Below, one piece after another: positions 18,745 through 25,973 of a stretch of DNA of 64,000 bases. Position 1 is the first letter of the stretch. Every line of letters begins with the position of its first letter. The translations under genes and the position numbers were made by a program. This DNA is from Methanomicrobiales archaeon (GTDB taxonomy: Archaea; Halobacteriota; Methanomicrobia; Methanomicrobiales; Methanospirillaceae). The notes below the pieces were generated by a model. The model was not told the DNA's origin and ran no database searches. It saw only the letters and a list, made by a program, of their open reading frames with translations. Location of the stretch: positions 1 through 64,000 of the forward strand of contig JANYKQ010000072.1 in NCBI GenBank assembly GCA_025358115.1. The letters run 5' to 3'.

Positions 18745-19566
18745 TTATGAGATGGTTGCGGTGATTTCACGATCCTCTACGATGTTTGAAATGGTATATG
18801 AAATTGTAGATCCTACAGAGGATCCGGTGTAAACCGTTGTCCCACCCAGCTTGATGGTCCGAACTGCCTTGTTGATATTGGGGACAAAATAAATGGTCTT
18901 GCTGCTTCCCCGGGGGACTATAACTTCCTGTCCGTTTGACAGTTGGGCGGGAGGGGCCAGGGAGCCATAGCCGAGCCCCTGTGGGGACCATCTCACCGTG
19001 ATAGTCCGGGTTGAAACCGTTGCTGTTGCAGTCGGTGTCGCGGTCGCAGTTGTGGTTATCGTAACATTTGCTGTCGGGGTAGTTACTGTCCCTTTAACAA
19101 CAATCTCCTGGCTGATGAGGGTTCCGGTGTTCGCATCTACCATCCTGACCGTGACCTGCCCCACGGGCAGGGATGTGACAGATGTCCCGTTCAGGTTGCC
19201 GGTGATAACAAAGCCGGAACCTGTGTAATAGATATAAACCAGATCTCCCGATGTGAGGGCATTGAGCCCGGGTGCCGGGACTGCCGTAAACGTACCGGCA
19301 GTAGTATCCACGCTGATTATCGTCCGGTAACTGGCAGAAGGAGAGGCATTGAAATATACCGGATCGCCCCCGCGATCAAAGAGAGTGATTACCGAATGGC
19401 CGGAGACATTTTTGACACCATACAGGGGAACAATATACGCGGACTTCTGGATGTTCGGCAGCACCCCGAACATTACAATCATTACAACAACTGCACAGGC
19501 AATGCCCAAAGCAATGATCAGTGTCTCGTCCATCACTTCACTGAAACCCTCTTCGCATTGTTTCAT
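18745..19566 (-). CDS. Type IV pilin-like secreted protein
   Basis: The N-terminus EEGFSEVMDETLIIALGIACAV, continuing into VVVMIVMFGVLP, looks like an archaeal class III signal peptide: a short charged leader, a Gly/Ser-Glu cleavage region and a hydrophobic pilin helix. A beta-rich middle domain (YIVPLYGVKNVSGHSVITLFDRGGDPVYFNASP) as in archaeal DUF1628-type pilins is followed by a Thr-rich linker (about 168-190) and a C-terminal beta domain ending in a GSTISYTISNI segment. Likely a minor pilin or surface filament protein. No pilus assembly genes are nearby. Antisense reading frames here are shadows. Confidence 0.75.
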   Translation of the reverse strand: MKQCEEGFSEVMDETLIIALGIACAVVVMIVMFGVLPNIQKSAYIVPLYGVKNVSGHSVITLFDRGGDPVYFNASPSASYRTIISVDTTAGTFTAVPAPGLNALTSGDLVYIYYTGSGFVITGNLNGTSVTSLPVGQVTVRMVDANTGTLISQEIVVKGTVTTPTANVTITTTATATPTATATVSTRTITVRWSPQGLGYGSLAPPAQLSNGQEVIVPRGSSKTIYFVPNINKAVRTIKLGGTTVYTGSSVGSTISYTISNIVEDREITATIS

Positions 19567-19657
19567 GCAGACACCATATCTTTCTCATGAACACTGCATT
19601 ATAAAACACTATCTGAAAGCCACGGGGATTTTCTGTTATACTTCAGCTACGTTCCGG

Positions 19658-20452
19658 CTACCGGAACTCATAGGCATCCATACCGAGATTGCCCCAGTAC
19701 CAGCTATGGTGGATAACTGTCCCCTTTGCACCCGGACCGGCTGCGCCCAGCGCAACGAGGAGCGGCATGAAGTGATCGGGATAGGGCTGGGCATGGACTG
19801 CCGAGGGCGCGAGCTCGCGGTAGTGGATCAGATCCTCAGTGTTACCGGAAGTAACCGCACGGGTCAGCCACTCATTGAACGCATGGGCATGGCGGTCCGT
19901 GGGAATTCCGTCTCCCAGTGCCAGGGTCGGGTCACCCAGCGGGTGGACTGACCCGCCGCTTCCTATTACCAGTACCCCCTCACGCCGGAGCGGGGCGATT
20001 GCTTCACCGAGCGCGAAGTGACGGGCCGGGTCAAGGTGGCCCTGGATGGAGAGCTGCACTACCGGTATTTCAGCCCCGGGATACATCAGCATCAGCGGGA
20101 CCCAGGCTCCGTGATCGATACCCCGGCCGGTATCGGTATCGCAGGGAAGGCCGGCCGCCTCCACAAGACCGGCAACGCGACGGGCCAGATCAGGAGAACC
20201 GGATGCCGGATAGGTGATCCCGTAGAGTTCCCCCGGAAACCCGTAAAAATCATGGACCGTTGCGGGTTTCATCACCGCATTTACCCCGGGCCGGGGTGTG
20301 TTCCAGTGGGCAGATATGCAGAGCACGGCGTCAATTCCCGGGAACCGTTTACCCAGCCCGGTAAGGAACCGGTGGGCCGGGACCTCCGGTTCAAGCGGGA
20401 GTGTCGGGGCACCATGCGAGACAAAGAGAGTGGGAAGAGGACCCGGCATCAT
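19658..20452 (-). CDS. LigB/DODA-family extradiol ring-cleavage dioxygenase-like protein
   Basis: A 264-residue class III extradiol dioxygenase-like enzyme related to YgiD/DOPA dioxygenase. Conserved features: FVSHGAPTLPLEP (His13), CISAHWNT (His49), TVHDFYGFP, GIDHGAWVPL, VIGSGGSVHPLG and the C-terminal IHHSWYWGNLGMDAYEFR. The histidines should bind a non-haem metal; the physiological substrate in methanogens is unknown. ATG at 20452 (or 20449) is the real start. The upstream in-frame extension of 79 codons lacks homology and contains an inverted repeat and a 22-bp repeat copy, so it is not coding. Confidence 0.9.
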   Translation of the reverse strand: MMPGPLPTLFVSHGAPTLPLEPEVPAHRFLTGLGKRFPGIDAVLCISAHWNTPRPGVNAVMKPATVHDFYGFPGELYGITYPASGSPDLARRVAGLVEAAGLPCDTDTGRGIDHGAWVPLMLMYPGAEIPVVQLSIQGHLDPARHFALGEAIAPLRREGVLVIGSGGSVHPLGDPTLALGDGIPTDRHAHAFNEWLTRAVTSGNTEDLIHYRELAPSAVHAQPYPDHFMPLLVALGAAGPGAKGTVIHHSWYWGNLGMDAYEFR

Positions 20453-20453
20453 A

Positions 20454-20470
20454 ACGGATCGTGGATCCGT
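20454..20470. promoter_or_regulatory. Perfect inverted repeat at the start of the dioxygenase gene
   Basis: ACGGATC-GTG-GATCCGT, a perfect 7-bp inverted repeat with a 3-bp spacer, ends 1 bp before the start codon. It could be a repressor operator or an mRNA hairpin masking the start. Confidence 0.45.
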
Positions 20471-20656
20471 CAGGTAAAAAAAGCAGTGGATCGGGGAACC
20501 ATCGTTTCCCGGCCGGGGGGATCGTGCGGAAATAAGCCGGGCGGGTACGGAAGAAACGTCGATGGACCTGCCGGGTTCATAATGCCTGAAAATGCGAGAG
20601 TTGCGGGTGTTCTTTCGCGTCCGGTCCACCCCGGGCCATGCTGTGGCAGGCATTTG

Positions 20657-20678
20657 AAAGTACACTGCCTGACCCCCC
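20657..20678 (+). repeat. 22-bp repeat element, copy 1
   Basis: AAAGTACACTGCC followed by TGACCCCCC. First of three near-identical copies in a gene-free stretch of 640 bp (20453-21091). No gene was recognised in this stretch. Confidence 0.8.
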
Positions 20679-20779
20679 AAACAAGACAAAAAAAAACCAC
20701 GGCATCTTCTAATTATGTACCCGTCGTGAAAATACCCGGTTTTACACGTTCACTGGGCCGGATAGTGAGAGGGGCAGAG

Positions 20780-20801
20780 GGGGGGTCGGGCAGTGTACTT
20801 T
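20780..20801 (-). repeat. 22-bp repeat element, copy 2 (inverted)
   Basis: Reverse complement reads AAAGTACACTGCC then CGACCCCCC. It is inverted relative to copies 1 and 3, so with either one it makes a long potential stem. Confidence 0.8.
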
Positions 20802-20931
20802 GTAAAAGGCACGACGCCCCTGACCATGATTTCCATGCGGAATCCCTGCGATCCCGGCGGATTATTTACGTCTGAATATTACGGGAAGGCGGATGGGATC
20901 TGCACCGTTTTCTATCCCGGTTCAGAAGATC

Positions 20932-20953
20932 AAAGTACACCGCCCGACCCCCC
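20932..20953 (+). repeat. 22-bp repeat element, copy 3
   Basis: AAAGTACACCGCC then CGACCCCCC, differing from copy 2 by one base in the first part. The copies are spaced by 101 and 130 bp. Confidence 0.8.
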
Positions 20954-21091
20954 GCTTACGGTGTGGCTTATGGGAGAAAAGAGGAGATAACACTCAGTAG
21001 CTGCCTCTAAGAGAAAAGACAAACTACTGGAAAAAGGAGGGAGAACCCGGATTCACCGGTTCGTATCTTAAAAACGAACCGGGACCTGCCA

Positions 21092-23506
21092 TCACCGGGT
21101 AATCCGGTACATTCCCCGGGGCACGGTAATTTCAAACCGTGTTCCCTGCCCGGATGACCCGGTCTCCCGTATGCTCATCCCGGTAATGGAGAGGACCTCG
21201 CGAACGAGAAAGAGCCCCAGGCCGCTCCCTTTCCCATATCCCCGGTCAAAGATCATGTTCTTCTCCTCCGAAAGAATTCCCACGCCGTTATCTTCGATAA
21301 ACAGCGTGAGGTGATCGGATTTTTCCTCATACCGGAGCGTCACTTCTGTTGCACTGACCCCGTGGACAAGGACATTTTCCATAATATTAAAAAGGGCTTT
21401 TTCAAACAGCGGGTCTGCAAAGATCTCCAGGTCTTCCAGGTGCAGGTTCTGGTTCATATGCAGGAAATCGAGATGAGAGATGGCATACAAAAAGACCTGG
21501 TTTACTTTCTGCCAGCGGGGAGGGTGTATCCCCATCTCCTGGTAATTCCTGGCGAAATCCAGAGTATCGACCATCTTTTTCAAAAAAATCTCCTGCTTGG
21601 CAACATAGGACCGCGATTTGGGATCCGTAAGAGCATTCTTGATCAGTTCCTGGTAAGCTGACAGGGAGAACGCTGCCGTCTGGATATCCTGGAACGTGAC
21701 CGCGTTTAAAAGGTTTAACTTGTTCCGTGCCTGCTGCAGGGCGACATCGGTTTTCTTCCGGCTCGAGATATCGCGGCACAGGGTCAGGATAACGTCACCC
21801 TCACCGCTATGAAATACCGTGGCATTGATCTCCATGGGCTGGATCGTCTTGTCCGGCTTGACATAATCGATCTCAAGGCCCCTGACTTGGCCACTCTTTA
21901 TGCAATTCTCGACCTCACGGGCATTCCGCTCAAGATCATAGGTGGCAGTCCACTCAGTAACGGAATGGCCGATCAGATCAGCGAGCGATGACCTGCCGGT
22001 GAGCCGGAGGTAGACTTCGTTGGCATCGATGACATAGCCCCGTTTGTCCAGCACGAGATACCCCGTGTCAGTGATATTGACCAGACTCCTGTACCGCTCC
22101 TCGCTTACTTTCAGGGCATCCTGTGCAGATTTCGACTCTGTGATGTCCCGCGCAATCGAACCGATACGGTAGCCTTTGGCGGTTCGGATCGGGAAAGCGA
22201 TCTGGTGAATCTGCCGCCGGCTCCCATCTCTCCTTATGATGCCTGCCTCAATGGGTCGGGAGAAGTGAACAGATTTTCCGGTCTGCTGCGCTTCTCTGAT
22301 GGCCCGCCGGAATATTTCGATTCGTTCCGGAGTCCGGTTTTCGGGGACCATCATGGAGACCATCAGATCGACCTGCTCAGCCCCCACAGCTTCCTGACGG
22401 GGGATGCCGGATATTTTCACCATAGCATCGTTCCATTCGATCACAATCCCTTCTTCATCCATAAGTGAGAGGCCGTCAGCCGATTCACGCACCAGCGACC
22501 GGAACATCTCCTCACTTGCCCGGATCCGTTCCTCTGCCTGTTTCCGCCCGGAGATGTCGGTGATGAAAGCCATGGTGGCCGGGCCCTGGGAGAGATTAAT
22601 CACTCCCACCGTTATCTCGTACGGGAACCGGCTGCCATCGCGCCTCAGCCCGACCGATTCATAATGGAGTGGCGCCGGTTCACCCCGGCTGCGGGCAGCA
22701 ACATACTGTGCCACGATGGCCCTGGACTCCGGTGCAACAAAATCCAGAAGTGGTTTTCCGGTCAGATCTACCGGGCGGTCATACCCGGTCATGGTACAGA
22801 ATGCCGAATTTGTGTAGAGAAACACTCCATCACGGACGAGAACAATAGGAACCGGCGAGGCTTCGATCAGGTTACGGAACCTCTCCTCGCTCTTCCGGAG
22901 AGCGTTCTCGGCCATCTTGCGTTCGGTGATATCCTGGAGGACGCCCACCACCCTGACGGGCCTGCCCTGAACATCTCTTTCGAGCCGGGCTATGGACCGA
23001 ACTACTCTTTGGGAAGATCCATCGAGTGGATTGACGGTAATCTCAATATCATATTCCCTCCTGCCTTCAATGAAGTCAACAAATGCCTGCTGAACCCTTT
23101 CCCGATCCTCAACCCGGGCTTCGATCTCTTCGATCGGATAGTACCCGGAAGTGGGAGGAAACCCGTATATGCGGAGTGCCTCGGCAGAACCCCAGATCTG
23201 GTCCGTCTCAAAGGAATAGTCCCAGCTGCCGGAATGACCTATCTCCTGCGCCATTACCAGCCGTTCTTCATTTATCCGGAGCGCCCGTTCTGTTTTACCG
23301 GTCTCTTCAATCTGCTGGCGCAGCTCTTCCTGAACTGCAGTCTGTTCCGCATAGGCTGCCTCGAGTTCCCGGTTTTTCTTCTCCAGTTCGAAGATACGCT
23401 GCTGGAGTTCGGGGTAGTAACTCTTCCGGATGGAGGTTTTTCCCAGGCCGATGATCCGGTCACGCTGGGCTTCCCAGTCGGGGTTCTCGTCAGAGGGCTC
23501 GTTCAT
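21092..23506 (-). CDS. Soluble multi-PAS histidine-kinase-like protein lacking the phospho-acceptor His
   Basis: An N-terminal coiled coil (about 28-75) is followed by four PAS domains (about 85-205, 215-335, 340-465, 470-590), a DHp-like helix pair and a HATPase domain. The H-box, RHD in the sister kinases, reads VTFQDIQ, with Gln606 where His should be. The ATPase motifs are intact: N-box FNIMENVLVHG, G1 EDNGVGIL and G2 GYGKGSGLGLFLVREVL. It may therefore bind ATP without autophosphorylation on this site, for instance as a dimer partner or allosteric sensor. The start ATG at 23506 lies inside the end of the alcohol dehydrogenase gene (17-bp overlap), so the two are co-transcribed. Confidence 0.9.
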   Translation of the reverse strand: MNEPSDENPDWEAQRDRIIGLGKTSIRKSYYPELQQRIFELEKKNRELEAAYAEQTAVQEELRQQIEETGKTERALRINEERLVMAQEIGHSGSWDYSFETDQIWGSAEALRIYGFPPTSGYYPIEEIEARVEDRERVQQAFVDFIEGRREYDIEITVNPLDGSSQRVVRSIARLERDVQGRPVRVVGVLQDITERKMAENALRKSEERFRNLIEASPVPIVLVRDGVFLYTNSAFCTMTGYDRPVDLTGKPLLDFVAPESRAIVAQYVAARSRGEPAPLHYESVGLRRDGSRFPYEITVGVINLSQGPATMAFITDISGRKQAEERIRASEEMFRSLVRESADGLSLMDEEGIVIEWNDAMVKISGIPRQEAVGAEQVDLMVSMMVPENRTPERIEIFRRAIREAQQTGKSVHFSRPIEAGIIRRDGSRRQIHQIAFPIRTAKGYRIGSIARDITESKSAQDALKVSEERYRSLVNITDTGYLVLDKRGYVIDANEVYLRLTGRSSLADLIGHSVTEWTATYDLERNAREVENCIKSGQVRGLEIDYVKPDKTIQPMEINATVFHSGEGDVILTLCRDISSRKKTDVALQQARNKLNLLNAVTFQDIQTAAFSLSAYQELIKNALTDPKSRSYVAKQEIFLKKMVDTLDFARNYQEMGIHPPRWQKVNQVFLYAISHLDFLHMNQNLHLEDLEIFADPLFEKALFNIMENVLVHGVSATEVTLRYEEKSDHLTLFIEDNGVGILSEEKNMIFDRGYGKGSGLGLFLVREVLSITGMSIRETGSSGQGTRFEITVPRGMYRITR

Positions 23507-24632
23507 AGATCCGCCCGATGTCTGCAACAGTCATCTTCTTCGGGTTGGTAGCAAGGCACGGGTCACGCAGTGCTTTTTTTGCAAGCTCGGGGATGTCGTT
23601 CTTTGTCACCCCAAGATCCGAGAGCCGGACGGTTACGCCCAGCGATTCACGGAGACTGCGGAGAGCCTGGACAAGATCCTGTTTTGTCCCGCGGGTCTTT
23701 CCCTCACCGGAGGTGGGTTGCAGAATTGCGTTGATGGCCGCATACCGGTCAGGACAGGCATCGAAATTGAACTCTGCCACATGCTCCAGCAGGAGGGCAT
23801 TGCATTCCCCGTGGGGAAGATCGGAATACCCGCCCAGGCTGTGCGCCATAGCATGGACGGCACCCAGGCTTGCGTTGGAAAACGCAAGGCCGGCAAGGAG
23901 GCTGCCCATCATCGTCTGGTACCGTTCCTCAATGGACAGCGGATCCTGGTATGCTGCCTTAAGGTGATCCCTCATCAGCCGGATCGATTCCAGCGCATGG
24001 AGGTCGGTGACCGGTGAACTGGCGTTCGAAACATAAGCTTCGATGCTGTGGGTGATGGCATCCATCCCGGTATGGGCGGTGAGCTCCGGTGAGAGCGTGG
24101 TCAGGGGCACCGGGTCAACAAGGGCGATATCCGGCACGATCATCTTGCTGATGATGGCGATCTTCACCCGTTGCTTCGTATCATTGATGATGGCAAACTG
24201 GGAGACATCAGCCCCGGTGCCTGCCGTTGTGGGGATACAGATCATTGGGGGCGGGGGAACCGGGACATTGTCCACTCCCTCAAACTCCAGAACGTGCTTC
24301 TTGTTCGAGACAACGATGCCGATCCCCTTGGCGCAGTCAATGGGACTGCCCCCCCCGATTGCGATAATCGCATCGCAGCCGGCTTCCCCGTACAGGGTTG
24401 CACCATTCATCACTTCAGAGTCCCGGGGATTGGGGCTCACTCCGGAGAAGAGGGTGTGCCCGATACCTTCTGCATCGAGACTGTCCGTCACATCCTTTAC
24501 CCAGCCGGCCCGGATGATGCCGGGTCCGGTTACCACGCAGACATGGTGCACGCCGAAATTTTTCGCATACCGGCCGGCGAGCAGCCGGGCATTCTCCCCG
24601 ATAACAAACTCCGGGGCAACAAACTTCCGCAA
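23490..24632 (-). CDS. Iron-containing alcohol dehydrogenase
   Basis: A group III NAD(P)-dependent alcohol or aldehyde oxidoreductase of 380 residues. The nucleotide-binding GGGSPID is at residues 93-99, the signature TTAGTGADVS follows at about 137, and the metal-binding region contains ALVDP, HSIEAY, HAMAHSLGG and LPHGECNA, the last two carrying metal-ligand histidines. Methanogens of this order may use such enzymes on secondary alcohols or aldehydes, but the substrate cannot be read from sequence. First gene of a two-gene unit with the His-less sensor protein, which suggests a linked redox or metabolite signal. Confidence 0.93.
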   Translation of the reverse strand: MRKFVAPEFVIGENARLLAGRYAKNFGVHHVCVVTGPGIIRAGWVKDVTDSLDAEGIGHTLFSGVSPNPRDSEVMNGATLYGEAGCDAIIAIGGGSPIDCAKGIGIVVSNKKHVLEFEGVDNVPVPPPPMICIPTTAGTGADVSQFAIINDTKQRVKIAIISKMIVPDIALVDPVPLTTLSPELTAHTGMDAITHSIEAYVSNASSPVTDLHALESIRLMRDHLKAAYQDPLSIEERYQTMMGSLLAGLAFSNASLGAVHAMAHSLGGYSDLPHGECNALLLEHVAEFNFDACPDRYAAINAILQPTSGEGKTRGTKQDLVQALRSLRESLGVTVRLSDLGVTKNDIPELAKKALRDPCLATNPKKMTVADIGRIYERAL

Positions 24633-24782
24633 TTCAAGAGATCCTGTGGTCGTGGTACATCCTCCCGGTCAGGTACATGCGCTATGACAGTGAATGACCA
24701 TCATTCATATTTCAAGGTTTATGCAGGAAAAGCATGTAAGGCTGGAGACAGGAGTGCATTTGAAGCGTCCCGCTGGTAGCAC

Positions 24783-25973
24783 CTACACAAACCGGTACAT
24801 CCCTTTGGGTACGGATATTTCAAAGCGTGCCCCTTTGCCATAAATGCCGGTCTCCCGGATGGTGATGCCGGTGATGGAGAGGATCTCCCGGACCAGGAAC
24901 AGGCCAAGGCCGGTATTCTTTCCAACCCCCCGCCTGAAGATCTCTTCCTTCTCGTCTCCCGGAATTCCCCGGCCATCATCTTCGACAATAACCAGAAGGC
25001 TGTCAGGTTCACGTTCGCACCGTACTATGATCTCCTTCAGACGGCCACCATGCCGGGCTGCATTATCAAAGAGGTTGAAAAAGACCCGTTCCAGCATCGG
25101 GTCGGCACAGATCTCAATTCCCCTGCAGGTGCCCGAGAACGTTACCGGGATCCGGCTGTCTACGAGAGCAATAACCTTCTCCACCCGGATCCATGCCGGT
25201 GCTTTCACCCCCAGTTCCTGGTACTCGCGGGTGAACTCGATCTGGCGGGCGATGGTATCTGCCGCAGCTATGATCTTGGCAAGGTAATCAGCAATAACCG
25301 GGTCACCTTTTTTCAGGGAAGCGATCTGGGCAAATCCCTGGAGGATCGTAAGCTGGTTTGCCACATCGTGCCGCGTCATGCTGTTTAAGAGACTGAGCTT
25401 GTGATTGGCCTCGCGGAAGGCCTGTTCCATGGCGATGGACCCGGTAACATCATGAATAAATCCTTCAACCCCGGTTATCTCCCTGCTCTCATTGTACAGG
25501 AAATGGGCATTCACCGCCCCCCAGAACCGGGAGCCATCCTTACGCTGCCATTCAATAGTCCTGTCAATAAGCTTCCCGTCGTTTGCTATCTTATCAAGCA
25601 GGGATTGCCGGATCTCCGGGTGTACGTAGAACCCGGCAATGGGCCTGCCAAGGAGATCTTCAGGAGCGTCATATCCCAGCATCCTTGCTGCCGAGGGGCT
25701 GGCCATGACTATATTTCCTTCCGGGTCGGAACGGACAAAACCATCCTCAATGTTCTCGATGACAGAGCGATAGCGTTCCTCACTCTCGCGGAGGGCATGT
25801 TCTGCCTGTTTCTGCAGGGTGATATCCCGGAATGTTCCTATGAGCAGGGTCTCTCCCCCCACCTCAACCGGCCCGGCATTGATCGAGACCGGTACCCGCC
25901 GTCCGTCTTTTGAGAGGATCACCGATTCAACACTGCCCGGATTTCCATGATGACGACATGCCCGTCGCTGCAC
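24783..25973 (-). CDS. Histidine kinase C-terminal part (PAS-DHp-HATPase), detached from the upstream gene
   Basis: The frame starts in the middle of a PAS domain (ESVILSKDGRRVPVSINAG). A complete PAS domain follows (about 70-185), then the DHp H-box NSMTRHDVANQL with an intact His, and the HATPase domain (FFNLFDNAARHGG, EDDGRGIP, GVGKNTGLGLFLVREIL). It overlaps the REC-PAS gene by 55 bp in another frame and has no plausible start of its own; the GTG at 25973 has no Shine-Dalgarno. Best explained as the 3' part of one large REC-PAS-kinase gene separated by a frame-changing lesion. If separately translated it would be a soluble kinase module. Confidence 0.75.
   Translation of the reverse strand: MQRRACRHHGNPGSVESVILSKDGRRVPVSINAGPVEVGGETLLIGTFRDITLQKQAEHALRESEERYRSVIENIEDGFVRSDPEGNIVMASPSAARMLGYDAPEDLLGRPIAGFYVHPEIRQSLLDKIANDGKLIDRTIEWQRKDGSRFWGAVNAHFLYNESREITGVEGFIHDVTGSIAMEQAFREANHKLSLLNSMTRHDVANQLTILQGFAQIASLKKGDPVIADYLAKIIAAADTIARQIEFTREYQELGVKAPAWIRVEKVIALVDSRIPVTFSGTCRGIEICADPMLERVFFNLFDNAARHGGRLKEIIVRCEREPDSLLVIVEDDGRGIPGDEKEEIFRRGVGKNTGLGLFLVREILSITGITIRETGIYGKGARFEISVPKGMYRFV

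Noticed and set aside
18575-18832. Plus-strand 85-codon ORF
   Set aside because: It overlaps the end of the pilin-like gene on the other strand, has no domain, and its last part mirrors that gene.
20453-20689. N-terminal extension of the LigB-like dioxygenase
   Set aside because: Homology begins at the tandem ATG (20452/20449); the extension contains an inverted repeat and a 22-bp repeat copy.
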